Under the pieces are notes generated by a model. It was not told where the DNA came from. It did no database searches and saw only the letters and a list, made by a program, of their open reading frames with translations. This document shows positions 11,771-22,971 of a DNA stretch of 64,000 bases, in pieces (position 1 is the first letter of the stretch; each line of letters opens with the position of its first letter). The DNA is taken from the NCBI GenBank assembly GCA_014529385.2, contig CM043971.1, forward strand, positions 31,763,209-31,827,208. The letters run 5' to 3'. The stretch comes from Adiantum capillus-veneris (lineage: Eukaryota > Streptophyta > Polypodiopsida > Polypodiales > Pteridaceae). A program made the translations under genes and the position numbers.

Positions 11771-13133
11771 CCTGATGTAGATTCCGTCCTCGGAAGCTAT
11801 TGAGTTGAAGCTCGTTGGTCGAGGTGGAAGAGCATTTGAGATGAATGTCCTTAGCCTTCATTAGTCAATGCAAAATCAAACAACATTGCACAGTAATTGC
11901 ATTTTCATAAGCGATTAAAAAGCATATGCAATTTTAGGCAAACAATTGATTGGTAACAGAATTTTAAACAATTTGTCAGCAATAAGCATTAAATTGCAAT
12001 GTAATCAAATGCATAAACAGATGTAAAGGTAAAAAATTAAACAAGTCTGGGGTCGCTAATTTAACGGTCGAAAGGCACTAGAGATCGACTATTAATACCA
12101 TGGGTAAGATTCTTAATTTTCTCTGGTCAATTAAGTTGTTTAATCGCGAGAGCCAAGTATTTCATGTTCGAGGGCTGACTAGAGGCTATACCTAGAGGAC
12201 CTTGTAGTTAAGCTACGATAAAAGGAATTTCTCATGAAATCATCGCCTGACTGATTACCTTTTCTTTGAACCCCCAAAGTGTTTTCAAAGTGATTCAATT
12301 TGATGTGTGTGCTTATTTTGTATGCCTTGGGTTTTTTGCTTTTCAAGGAAAAGTGCCCACACTGGGAACCTCTAGGGCTCTAGTACCATAGGCAATACAT
12401 GTGAGTGAAGTACCAAATCAAGCTGAGATTTCTCTTCCAGCTTAAGATTTTACAGTGTGGCACTTTGATTTTTTATTTGTTCATTTTCAGCATTTTAATT
12501 TTTGTAACTTTGGGGGGTCATATAACACTGATACACCTCCCCAGGCTCATCACACTAATAAACTCCCTTTATAATACTTAAGCGAAAGGTCAATAGGGTC
12601 AAGCCCACTAGAAAGCCCTAGTACATTTCACACAATGTTGCCTAAATCGGATTAAGAACCTAAGTAACCATTGATTATTAGGAAGGCATTCCCCATGGTA
12701 TTAAGAGAAGATCTCTAACACCTAACTTGGTCAAACTAGCTTAGTCAGACTGCTTGATTTTTAAACCTAGACAAGTGATTATGACAAAAAATTACATTGA
12801 ATTAAATGTTTGATACTAAGCAAATGCGGTGAATATTAGGCTACCAATCACAATTAAAGCAGACAATCATAGATGCAAAAAAGATAAGGGGCAATGCTAA
12901 TGGACAAGAAACACCCGTTTGTGTCGATGGTCGCGCTTGATTTGAAGAGTGAGTCGAGATACAGATTCCATGAAGGTCCAAATCCTATCAATAGCAACAT
13001 GCTCTTGTACACACTAGGAAACAAAAGGAATACCTCTAGGAGGCACATTAGTGGGAAAAGGTACCAACACTTATTGAACACAACAAAAAACATAAGGAAC
13101 CCTAACCTAATTATTTTCACTCCCCCTAGAGAG
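11771..13133 (-). other. Element A spacer between the extra frame and the 3' LTR
   Basis: This stretch is AT-rich and holds only a hydrophobic 88-codon minus-strand frame at 12854-13120 that matches nothing I know. Long non-coding spacers between pol and the 3' LTR are common in Athila/Tat elements. No further repeat structure was seen. Confidence 0.6.
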
Positions 13134-13556
13134 TCAAGGGAATAGGATATTGTAGAGGCTGGGGGGAAACCCTAAGGCTAAACCCCTATTCTCGTCGTTG
13201 AGATAAACAAAGTCATCATCCATGAGACCATATGTGCCATCCGTGTAGTCCTGTAAATTTTCTTCTTCATCATAGGTGCCCATGTTTACTAAGAAGGTCA
13301 CTAGACGCCTATAGTCATCTTGGTCAAAAGGGTAGGTTTGTGCAATGGGAGAAACGCTCTCTACTAAGCATGGATCAGACGTGGTCAAGAGACGTATCAG
13401 CCATTCTAACTCCTCAAAATTCCTCTCACATGCTAGCGTACCTATCAAATCCCATTCACATGCAAGCACTGGAAAGACCATGTGAAATATTTGTGAAAAG
13501 TAACGAGGGTACCTCTCACCCAAGGCAGGAGTGGATGACTCTAGCGTACTAGCCAT
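13134..13556 (-). CDS. Element A extra frame between pol and 3' LTR, unknown function
   Basis: An open minus-strand frame encodes about 140 residues from an internal ATG at 13554-13556; an upstream in-frame ATG at 13592 would add 12. It is acidic, with blocks such as ERNFEELEWLIRLLTTSD, YPFDQDDYRRLVTFLVN and YDEEENLQDY. No signal peptide or membrane segment is evident, so it does not look like an envelope glycoprotein. It lies downstream of pol in the same orientation, the position where Athila-type elements carry an additional gene. It is intact while the rest of A has stops, but at this length that could be chance. Function unknown. Confidence 0.45.
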   Translation of the reverse strand: MASTLESSTPALGERYPRYFSQIFHMVFPVLACEWDLIGTLACERNFEELEWLIRLLTTSDPCLVESVSPIAQTYPFDQDDYRRLVTFLVNMGTYDEEENLQDYTDGTYGLMDDDFVYLNDENRGLALGFPPSLYNILFP

Positions 13557-13802
13557 ATCTGTACACGCAAATAGATGATGGTTAGAGTGCAAATATTACA
13601 AATGTCGTGTTCTTGTGCATAATTTGTTTTTATGATTTGTGTTATGGCTCTTGCTCTTTTACTTTTTTATCTTGTTTTTGTGAGTATAAGGCTTTATATA
13701 TACATTCCCTAAGATTGGAGATTAAGAGGTCAGGGAGAAAGGTTGAGAGGGAAGCAAGTGAATGATAGATGTCCACAAACACTCCCCCCTTCCCGTGGTA
13801 GA

Positions 13803-14990
13803 TCATACCGTTTGAAATGATGTCGTCACCCTTTGAAACCAATTGTTCCAGTTGGTAATAGGTGAGGATTTTTGCCAGTAGTTTTCTATTACCCTAGGTG
13901 CCTCGTCAAGTTGCAAGGGTGGTAAGGTAATCTCCCAGGATCGAACTTGAAGTGGTTCATCAGGTGATTCTTGAACACTAGGAGGTGTGGATTCTTTTGT
14001 AGCTTCATGGAGGTCCACTACTATAGATGGAGGTTGTGTAGAAGATTTTACCTCTATGGATGTATTACATGAGGAGCTAGAAGCTTCATGGAACTCCCCC
14101 CTTCCTGAGCTAGGTGGAATAAATTGGTTTTGCCTTGGAGCCCAAACTAGCTCTGGACTAGGTGTGTAGAATTCTGTGATCTTTCCCTTCCCACGGTCTG
14201 CCATTGGCTTTAGCATTACACTGTTTGACTCATATGGGTTTGTTGTCGATAGGGAAGGACATATTTTACGTTTAGGTACCCAAATTTTCTCATTTCCATC
14301 ATAGTAGCCTTGGGCTTCTAATAGTTGTTTTGGAATCCATCGTGATTTGGTCTTGACTCTCCTAGGGCGCGCTCTTGGTTTTCCGGGGAAATGTTTTCTT
14401 GGAATGGATGGGAGGGTTGAGGTAGTTGGAAGTAAGGCCTTGGGGACCCATTGATATGTACTCTTAGGTCGTGCAGGTTGAGTACTTGCAATATTACTGC
14501 TTGCTGCAACTACAAGTGTTGAAGTGCTAGGTTCATGGGTAGCCGGCAAAGACGAGGTAACCACCTTGGCTTGTGAATTTTGGCTATCCTTCAACTTTGC
14601 TAGAGTTTGCAACGTAGGTGACTTTTCTTGAATGATAGGGGTAAGAGTCAGTGGTCGCGTCTTGACACTACCTGTATCCCAATCAATAGTGCATTTGGTT
14701 GCCAACATCCACGTGCGTCCCAGGTTTACGTTGCCTTCCATAGCTCCCGCGGGCATGACTAGAAACCTCTGCACTATGCTTCCATTGTCATAGACAACAG
14801 GGGTCTGAAGGACTCCAAGAATAGTAGTTTTCTTTTTATTAATTCCCTTGACTTGCATCGTACTCGGGGATAGGGTCGGTTTCCCTAATTGACACCAAAC
14901 TCCATAGGATAAAAAATTGTGTTTAGCTCCCGTATCTAATAAGGCATTGTATAGTACTTTCCCATAGGGGCTATTTAACTCAATTGGGTA
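13803..14990 (-). CDS. Element A pol C-terminal extension with second retropepsin-like domain and W-x-P repeats
   Basis: The frame that encodes the integrase continues without a break to 13803 (930 codons in all). After a highly charged Lys/Arg/Gln-rich segment (about residues 490-530) comes a second aspartic-protease-like module. It has NALLDTGAKHNF with the catalytic Asp at residue 554 (14934-14936), a middle segment, and GNVNLGRTWML where retropepsins have the I/L-G-x-x-W-L element. Beyond it are four repeats of W-[VIA]-P-[KR] at roughly residues 713, 750, 768 and 815, set in a Ser/Pro-rich low-complexity tail. Such a module normally precedes the RT, and element A already has one there. 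Confidence 0.7.
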   Translation of the reverse strand, partial: YPIELNSPYGKVLYNALLDTGAKHNFLSYGVWCQLGKPTLSPSTMQVKGINKKKTTILGVLQTPVVYDNGSIVQRFLVMPAGAMEGNVNLGRTWMLATKCTIDWDTGSVKTRPLTLTPIIQEKSPTLQTLAKLKDSQNSQAKVVTSSLPATHEPSTSTLVVAASSNIASTQPARPKSTYQWVPKALLPTTSTLPSIPRKHFPGKPRARPRRVKTKSRWIPKQLLEAQGYYDGNEKIWVPKRKICPSLSTTNPYESNSVMLKPMADRGKGKITEFYTPSPELVWAPRQNQFIPPSSGRGEFHEASSSSCNTSIEVKSSTQPPSIVVDLHEATKESTPPSVQESPDEPLQVRSWEITLPPLQLDEAPRVIENYWQKSSPITNWNNWFQRVTTSFQTV

Positions 14991-16595
14991 TCGTAGGGGT
15001 GGCTCAGATTCTAATGAGTCATCATCTGTGTCCTCGAAAAATGCTTGCGTGATTCCCAGATTAGCCTCTCGTTGGCGTCTAAGACGTTGTTGTCGTTCTC
15101 GAGCCTCAACTCTTGCTTGGAGTTTTTTAAGCTCTGCTTGTTCCTTGGCAGCCTTCTTTTGATGGATGGCTTGCAACTCTTCCTGGCTTAGAGGATCATA
15201 ATATCTTTTGAATTTACTCCCATTAAGGAATCCAATGGTTTCAACTCCATCTAGAGTCTCCACACGAATGGTACCTTGCGGGGTAATTTCACACACTCGA
15301 TATGGTCCCTTACCAGCGTATTTCAATTTCTTCTTTTCATTACGTACCCCGTACATAAGAACTTTATCACCAACCTTGATGTCTTTATCCTTTAAATGGC
15401 TATCAAACCACTTCTTTCTCCTATCCTTCTCCACTAGAGCATTTCGCACAGCTAATTGCCTCTCTTCATCTAGCCTTTCCAGGATATATAATCGCTCCAC
15501 TAAGGGGTTACCATCCCAACCTTCTTGAGAAGCTACTCGAAGACTAGGAATGACAAACTCCCATGGCCAAACTGCTTCTTGGCCATACACCATCTTAAAC
15601 GGTGTGCAATTAATAGCAACTTTATCCGCAGTACGATAAGCCCATAAGGCTGATGTAAGATTTAGGTCCCAATCAGTGCAATGAGCCTCAACTATCTTTG
15701 TCAAAATGGAGATGAGATTTTTGTTGGTACTCTTAGCTTGGCCATTTGCTTGGGGATAATAGGGTGTAGACTTGTGGTGAGATATCATGAAGTTTGATGT
15801 GAGTTCTTTTATTACTTCATTTATAAAATGAGTTCCATTGTCACTCACAAGTTCAAAGGGGCATCCAAAACGCGTGATAATGTTCTCAAAGAGGAACTTA
15901 GCTGTTGTTTTTGCATCCGCCTTTCGTGTTGCTTTTGCTTCAGCCCATTTGGTTACATAGTCGGTAGCCACAATGATATATCGTGATTGCGTGTTACGTG
16001 CAGCCGGACTAATCGGTCCTACAAAGTCTAAGCCCCACTTTTCAAATGGTTGGGTTACCTTGATGGGATGTAGAGGCATCCTATCACTTCTTTGTGGCTT
16101 CTTGAAACGTTGGCATTCATCACATCCCTTTGCAAAAAGTGATGCATCCTTAAACATAGTGGGCCACCAATAGCCTGACTGTAAGATCTTTCGGGCAGTC
16201 AACTTTTCTGAAAAGTGACCACCAGCTACGCCCATGTGTGCCTCTTGTAGAATATATAAATACTCATCCTCGCGGGCACAGCGTCTAAGAACATCATCTT
16301 TTCCTCTCTTATAGAGAGTTCTAGCCAGTAAGCAATAGGGTTCGCATTCCTTGATTAATTTTTGAGCTATATCTTTTCGCAGTTCTTTGGGTGGAAAACC
16401 ATTAACTAAGAAGTTAACAATCTTTTCACTCCATTCAGGCATTGTCTCAACAATGAACAAAGGAGTATCAGGCAATTCATCATCAACCCCCGTAGGAGCT
16501 TCGCCATTAGGGATACGAGATAAATGATCCGCCATGACATGTTTTCTCCCAGGCCTCACAACAACGGTGAAGTCAAACTCAAGAAGAATTAACAA
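14991..16595 (-). pseudogene. Element A integrase, catalytic Glu changed to Lys
   Basis: In the 930-codon frame the HHCC finger is H120, H127, C158, C161. The catalytic core has D190 in WGLDFVGPI and D252 in LVSDNGTHF. The third acidic residue, expected 35 residues after D252 in NGQAEST, is K288 (AAG, plus-strand 15732-15734). A single G-to-A transition explains the change. The finger and fold look intact, but strand-transfer activity should be lost. The frame starts with the end of RNase H (MADHLSRIPNG), which is separated from the upstream part by an in-frame TGA at 16608-16610. Confidence 0.88.
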
Positions 16596-16607
16596 CCATC
16601 GTGTAAT

Positions 16608-17010
16608 TCAACCTGTGGAACATAGCTTGTTTACCAAATATAGCAATGCTTGATGATCAACATAAAACACAAACTTGGTAGCAAGAAGGTAATAGCGAAA
16701 TTTCTTTACTGCGTAAATCATAGCTAGACCTTCGCGCTCTGTAGTAGTGTAGTTCATCTCGGCATCATTTAATTGGCGACTTGCAAAGCTAATAGGGTAG
16801 TCCAATTTATGTTCTCCTGGTTGAGTTAGAACACACCCAATAGCAAAATTTGATGCATCAATATGCACATGAAAAGGTACATTCCAATCAGGTGTTCGCA
16901 GGATTGGAGCACTTGTTAGGGCCTTCTTTAATAACTCATAAGATTGATGACATTCTTCCGTCCAGTGAAACTCGATAAGAAGCTTGTACAATGGACGCGC
17001 TATCTCGGCA
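16608..17010 (-). pseudogene. Element A RNase H
   Basis: The segment carries FHVHIDASNFAIGCVLTQ, ASRQLNDAEMNYTTTERE and FVFYVDHQALLYLVNK, the usual Asp, Glu and Asp blocks of the gypsy RNase H that removes the RNA strand during replication. It is separated from the RT by a one-base frameshift in the ATTTTAAA run near 17010-17016. It is cut from the integrase frame by TGA at 16608-16610, where conserved Arg (CGA) is expected before WLLILLEFDF. Confidence 0.85.
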
Positions 17011-17014
17011 AAGT

Positions 17015-18817
17015 TTAAAATAACCTTCGATAATAACCAACATGGCCCATAAATCTTTGAACTCCTTTATAGTTAGTAGGTGGTGGCAAATCGGCAATGG
17101 ATTTAGTCTTACTCTCATTTGTGGATATCCCGTTCTTGGACACTATATGCCCTAGAATGACTCCATGCTTAACCCCAAATTGGCATTTGAAAGGGTTCAA
17201 TGAGATGCGATAAAATCTGCACCTTTCAAATATTTTTCGTAGATATAACAAATGCTTCTCCCAAGAAGAATAAACACAAAGGTCGTCTAGGAAAGCTTCA
17301 CAAAACTCCCTTAGAAATTCTTTAAACGCAGTGTTTATTAATCGTTGGAATGTAGCAGGGGCATTTGTTAAGCCAAAAGCCATAACATGAAATGCAAACA
17401 CTCAAAACTCTGTGATAAAAGCAGTTTTAGCTTGGTCCTCTAATGCAATTGTGATTTGATTGTAACCAGAGTACCCATCTAAAAAGCTATAAGCTTCCTT
17501 GCCCGCAACTCTTTCAAGCACATGTTCTGAATATGGCAAGGGATAATGATCTCTCCTAGTAGCTGCATTAACTTTCTTGAGGTCCATGCACACTCTTAGT
17601 TTCCCATTCTTTTTTGGCACAATGACTATTGGAGAAACCCATTCTGAGTGCTCAATAGGGTATATGAATCCACATTGGATAAGTTTTTCAATCTCCTCTT
17701 GTACAATTTTGGCGTACTTAGGATTCATTGGATATGGTCGTTTCTGGACGGGTTTAGTAGTGTTGATCATGGGAATTGTATGTTGCACCACAGAAGGTGG
17801 AACACCCTTCATGTCATGATATGTCCAAGCAAAGATATCCTTGTATTCCTTGAGGAGCTCCTTAAGTACAGCCTCTTCAGTTTCGGTAAGGTCTTGAGCA
17901 ATAAAGACTGGTTTAGACTCCTCACCTGGTGCTGCTAATTCTATCTCTTTAACTACCGCTGGACCATCATAGACTCCACTGCTTCCATTGGTAGGTATTC
18001 GTTGGGCTTTGGCATACACAACCTTTCGCTCCCCCATGGTATAAGATTTAAAATGTTCAGGAGCCGTATGTAAGTCAGCAGGCTCTTGTCCTGAAGGAGA
18101 CCTTTCTTTTAGTTCTGTCTCCTTTTGTTGTTGTGCTAACTCTCGGTTTTGACGTCTTCTTATAGTTCGACTCAATTTCGGCTCTGTAACCTCCAATTGA
18201 GCGAGGTCAATGGGTTGCGGGCTGCACCACATGACACTCTGGAGATGTTCACCCCAATTGTCTACTAGCTTTCGATGAGAATCACATGCCCCTAGATAGC
18301 TAAGCCATTCTGCAGTAGATCTTTCCTTGTTTATCCTAGCTCTCACATTTGCTCGATATCGTCGTCTCTTATATGACCTTTGTTTCTTGTTAAGGTTTTG
18401 ATTTTGGTAAATGTTTGAACTCGACTCGTCTGATAGGTCTTCGCTTGTATCTTCTTCACTCTCATATAAATTACCATAGATGGTCGTACTAGGCCTTGAG
18501 TGTTCAGTTTCTATACTTGGTTCACTCGATGTTTCTTCAGGTTCTGAATCCATTTCTCCCTGAGATTTCGTTTCCGATGTGTATTGGTCTAAAGCCTTTG
18601 AGGAATCATCGGTTTCACCCTCAGGTAGGTGTGCCTCTTTCTTATCATCGGATGTTACATGCGCTACACCTAACATGTTTACTGGTGCAATGTGTGGTAT
18701 CTCTTCCCCATTTGGTGTTACCCAGGTTGTTCCTCTAGCTCCCCATGTATCTATAGTTGCCGCTAGGTGTACCCAATCGACATTGTCTGACTCAGCCATT
18801 CCGGGTAGGATATCCAT
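17015..18817 (-). pseudogene. Element A reverse transcriptase with long acidic N-terminal linker
   Basis: Residues 1-280 of the 471-codon part form a Glu/Ser-rich linker. The RT follows with QCGFIYPIEHSEWVSPIV, VPKKNGKLRVCMDLKKVN and SFLDGYSGYNQI. A TGA at 17402-17404 interrupts the frame, which then continues in register (17015-17401) with MAFGLTNAPATFQRL and FLDD at 17282-17293. The enzyme would copy element RNA into DNA. The FLDGYSGYNQ block marks the Athila/Tat branch. The ATG at 18817 is probably internal, because the reading frame continues upstream to the protease apart from one stop. Confidence 0.88.
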
Positions 18818-19006
18818 ATAAGGAGAGTTATCCCCAATATCCGTGTCTTCGTTACACGTGTAAAAATACTGTAATGGAGCTGAGTGAATTGTTGTGTCTG
18901 ATCGATTATCAATGATGAATTTATTTCCTAGAGGATGCGTTCGACCACTTAAAAGATCAACTCGAATGACAGAGTCTTGGAACTGTAAGTAGACGTGGTT
19001 TTTGGA

Positions 19007-19928
19007 TCAGTCATGCACCATTTTTGCTTCCCTCATGAATGGACGCCCTAAGATCATCTCAAATGACATAGGATGCTTGGAAAAATCCATAACAATGAAA
19101 GTCTGTCTTACCTTGTGTCCCAAGACCTTGATTTTGAGATCCTTTAGCATTCCAATAGGCGTAACAATAGATCCATTATCCATTTTTACCACTATGCTTG
19201 TGGCTTCAAGGTGAGGTCGCCCCATAGACTCCCAACAACTCTTTGTCACCATGCTGACTCCCGCACCACCGTCAAGGACCCCCTTTACAGTTAATCCTTT
19301 AGTAGTGATTGGTAGAGTAGCATTAGATTCATCACCTTCAAAGTATTGCCCTAACTTGTTAACGGGTACTTCAATTACAGATTCATGTCCCGCTAGGTCA
19401 GATGGTGGTGCTAAATGTTCCTCATCATTCATTACCGAGTCAGGTTTGTTCATATGTGCAAATTGTGGTAATCCGCCCTGTAGTTCTCCATTGAGGAAGG
19501 CTCGAAGAGCTGAGACTAGCTCGGGGTCTTTATATAGTTTGGACATGATGGTGGTTCTAACTTCTGAAGACATAAAATCCATCAATTTGGCAACATTTAA
19601 TGGCATCTTGTAGGACGTAGGACCCTGACAAGAGAATGGTGAAGATGGAATCTCCACTTCCTCAAGGGGGTCGGGCATTCCCTCACCAAACATTCTCTCT
19701 AGTAGGAAAGGTGTGTGTCCACTTTCAGATGTCCTACCCTCACTCTCTTCCCGAATGATACTGGGTATAGCTAACGGCCTGTAGTTCTTGTGAGGTTGAA
19801 CTTGTGTGGGAAACACTGTGTCTGACATCTGGATATGTTTGGGTTCAGGTTCTAATGTTTGTTGAGTTTCTTCCACCAAACCCCTCAGTTGTTGGACTCG
19901 TTCAATTTCCACTGTTGGGTTTGGATAG
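19007..19928 (-). pseudogene. Element A first (pre-RT) protease domain
   Basis: The frame carries PVNKLGQYFEGDESNATLP, then VKGVLDGGAGVSMVTKS with D-G-G at the active site, and finally MILGRPFM. DGG in place of DTG is common in OTA-branch proteases. It ends with TGA at 19007-19009 but stays in register with the RT frame that begins at 18817, so this is probably a mutational stop. Upstream it is cut at 19928 by the LTR of element B; the rest of the polyprotein resumes at 38871. An apparent ATG at 19993 lies in B's LTR and is not a real start. Confidence 0.85.
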
Positions 19929-21498
19929 TGATAGCGGGAAAAAGAGCAGTGCAATCGAGTGGCCTCTGTACTCGTGGACACTCCACAAACCACGCCTCAT
20001 GCAAACAAGCAAAGAACAAAACAAAGGGGGCACCACCCTAAATTAAGAGGTTTAGGGACCTCACACATAGTGCACATAGGCAAGTGAGACTTCTGGCATT
20101 ATGATGGCATCAAAACATATGGCAAAACACATAGAAACGAAGCTTAGGGACCTTATGTAGAATATATATACACAAGACATTAGCTTAACAATACAACGGC
20201 ATCTGATCATACATAACAAGGATATAGAGAAGCAAGCCAAGGATGGCATAATCCCTTGTCAAAAACAATCAACCCAGCAAGTAGGTATGATCCTACTAGC
20301 AACACATCAATACCTTAGAGAGTGATGGCGAGGATGGTGGCCATGGAGCATGAGAGAAGACTCCTTATTTAGGTTTTAGGGCTAGTAATGTAGCATACTA
20401 GAGGGAGAGAGAGAGAGGGAGAGAGAGTAGAGCTCCATCCATAGCTCCTCGTTGTGAGCAATGTCGTCATAGCTTCGTTGCTTGGTGAAGTGGGTGAAGT
20501 GTTTGTTTTGAGTGAGAGAAGGCCTCCTTATATAGGTTTCTGAGAGGGTTTAGGATTAGGGATAAACATGCTTAAATCCGCTGATTGGGGTTACTTTTTG
20601 CTTAGGGTGGTCAACAGATTGAGGTCACCTGATATGTCACCATCAAGATATTCTCTAGAGTGATGTGAGAGGGGAGGGTAAATGCTGATTTTTCTGATTG
20701 TGACACATGGGGATAAGGCCTTGACCAGCATTTAAGAGCAGGTAAGGTGGTTGTTGAAACTGGAGGTTCTACACATGTCAGGGGGGGACCTGCAGGGGGG
20801 AGGTGGTAGCTGGGTCCTCCTGAATATCAAATTCTCAAAAAATCCTCAACCATGGCTTCTTTTGACATGTGTTCTTTGAAAAAATCAGCATGTCTCTTTT
20901 CAACTCAAAAGTCTTTATCCCTGTTGACTCACCTTTACCATAAGATTTTCCCTTTTTCTCCTCCTGTAACTGCATTGTTGATGCCCAATCACTGCTTCTA
21001 GTAACAGTGAACTGTTACCTACCAAATACTCATGGTGTAGTAAAAAATATTAACCATGGGTAAAAAAAGTTACTGTAGGTAAAAAGTGATTTGTATTTAC
21101 CATGTAGGTGAAAAATATTTACTGTAGGTAAAAATATTTATTGTAGGTAAAAAATATTTACTGTGGTAAAAAATATTTACTGTCGGTAAAAAATATTTAC
21201 TGTTGGTAAAAAAGTGAAAACGGATTATGCTCTTGTGTTAGTCCACACGAACATCCTCATGTAAATTTCACTAGAAATTCACACCTAGAATGGGCTATTC
21301 TGTAAGATATAGGTTGTAGGTATGCATAAGAGCTCGTTCCCACGTATCTTCTGTCCATGGCACTTTTTACTCTTTGGTGCTTGTGAAGTAGATTTTTCTT
21401 CTCTTTCGAGATCCCTTGGACTAGAGTATCCTCATCTCCCCAACAACTGACTGTGCCTTTATTGCATATTCAGAAGGGGTCCTAAAAACCATGCATCA
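19929..21498 (-). repeat. Element B 3' LTR
   Basis: Pairs with 37300-38870. A minus-strand TATA-like CTATATAA lies at about 20528-20536. Near the element-5' end of the LTR (plus 21010-21215) are several direct copies of TAAAAAATATTTACTGTAGG separated by little or nothing. Short GA-rich runs are at 20401-20430. Confidence 0.95.
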
Positions 21499-21819
21499 TA
21501 TAGCCCTCCCCCTTAAGCTAGAGGTATTTGATGCCTCTAGCTGTAGGTTGTGCTACAATAGGGTTCTCTTGAATACTTACCCACCTGGTACCAATTGAAT
21601 TTTCCATGTTACTGCTTTCTTGGCTGATGCACCCTGTTTAGTCCTTTCTGATGAATAATTGTATCCATCCATGACTAACAACTGGTCTCCTAGACCCTTG
21701 AAAGCCATACCCCATCCATTGTCAATAACCACTTTCACTGGTAGCATTCTCTTTTTTTCTTTTTTTCTTCTCTTTTTTTCCTTTTTTTTTTTTTTGACCT
21801 TATGTACATGATTGTTACC
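21499..21819 (-). promoter_or_regulatory. Element B polypurine tract and post-integrase spacer
   Basis: On the minus strand AAGGGGGAGGG (about 21504-21514) lies just before the LTR start and is the likely primer for plus-strand synthesis. A second, much longer purine run on the minus strand (21747-21797, almost entirely A and G) lies farther in. Some plant gypsy elements have two such tracts, but only the first touches the LTR. Confidence 0.75.
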
Positions 21820-22971
21820 TTAGTTGGAGCTTGAATATGATGAGCTCTCCTCTGAACCATCCTTAGCATTGATTTCACCAGCATATGGCTGTGAAAGACG
21901 ACATTGGTAGGCTTTCAATCGCCAACCATTTACCGGGGTCTGATGTACCTTACCATCTAGGTCACCTAGTTGGTAACTACCATTTGAGAACCTCTGTATC
22001 ACTACAAAAGGGCCTTCCCACTTAAGCAAGAACTTACCATCCTTCCTGCGATCAAAGCGATTATCGTATCTGAGCACTAAAGAACCTTCCTTGATACCTT
22101 TCTTGACAAGGTTGCGATTGAACTTCTTTCGTTTCTTCTCTGCCTGGGCTGCATAGTACTTCACTGCTGACTCTCGATCTAGCCCTAACCTCTCCAAATC
22201 GATGATTCTTCCTTCCACCTGCTTCTCTTGACTATCCTCTTGATGTGCTTTTAGAACTCGGAGGCTCGCTAGCTCCACTTCTATAGGCAATAGTGCCTCT
22301 TGCCCGTAAACCAAGTGAAAAGGTGTATACCCCAAGGATGTTTTAAAGGATGTTCTGTAGGCCCAAAGTGCTGCATTTAGGTGTTTGTCCCATGCCTTAG
22401 GATGTAAATGCACTTGCTTAGTGATGATTTTACATATAAGACCATTTACCTTTTCGACAAGACCATTGCACTGAGGGTAGTATGGTGTAGAGTGCCTGCG
22501 CTTGATTTTTAACTTGCTCATCAATTGCCCGACTAAATCAGCTCGAAATCCCGGTCCCCTATCCGAGAGAATCTCCAAAGGTGTGCCAAAAAGGCAACAA
22601 ATGCATTCAAAAATGAAATCACTCACGTCCTTGGCTGTGATGCGCTTTGTGGGACGAGCTTCTGCCCATCTGGTCATGTACTCCACCCCCATAATGATGT
22701 ATTCCTTCCCTGATTGAGTGCAAGGTAGTGGCCCTATTGCATCTATCCTCCATTTTTCAAATGGCCCATAGGTTTTGATTGGATGCTGATTTTCATGGGT
22801 AAGACGCCTTGGTCCAGCTTTTTGGCAAACCTCACATGTGCGGCACCAATGTTGTACATCACGATGGAGGCTTGGCCACGTGAACCCTTCTTGTAAAATC
22901 TTTCTGCTAGTAATCTCTTGTGCAAAGTGGCCACCACACACACCTTCATGACAACTAAACAAAATATCCTT
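21820..22971 (-). CDS. Element B integrase, catalytic residues intact
   Basis: The frame has the zinc finger H13, H20, C51, C54 and the catalytic triad D81 (WRIDAIGPLP), D141 (ILSDRGPGF) and E177 (CNGLVEKVNG), with the standard 35-residue gap between the last two. The C-terminal part includes YGQEALLPIEVELASLRVL and a conserved WEGPFVV segment. The first five codons of the apparent frame (22972-22986) come from the LTR of element C; the true upstream part of this domain lies beyond 31880. This is the best-preserved part of B. Confidence 0.9.
   Translation of the reverse strand, partial: KDILFSCHEGVCGGHFAQEITSRKILQEGFTWPSLHRDVQHWCRTCEVCQKAGPRRLTHENQHPIKTYGPFEKWRIDAIGPLPCTQSGKEYIIMGVEYMTRWAEARPTKRITAKDVSDFIFECICCLFGTPLEILSDRGPGFRADLVGQLMSKLKIKRRHSTPYYPQCNGLVEKVNGLICKIITKQVHLHPKAWDKHLNAALWAYRTSFKTSLGYTPFHLVYGQEALLPIEVELASLRVLKAHQEDSQEKQVEGRIIDLERLGLDRESAVKYYAAQAEKKRKKFNRNLVKKGIKEGSLVLRYDNRFDRRKDGKFLLKWEGPFVVIQRFSNGSYQLGDLDGKVHQTPVNGWRLKAYQCRLSQPYAGEINAKDGSEESSSYSSSN

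Noticed and set aside
13134-13592. Envelope-like gene in element A
   Set aside because: The position would fit, but there is no signal peptide, transmembrane segment or cysteine pattern; kept only as an unknown frame.
16608-16610. Programmed stop readthrough or recoding between RNase H and integrase in element A
   Set aside because: The TGA stands where a conserved Arg codon (CGA) is expected and other stops are scattered through gag and pol, so point-mutation decay is simpler.
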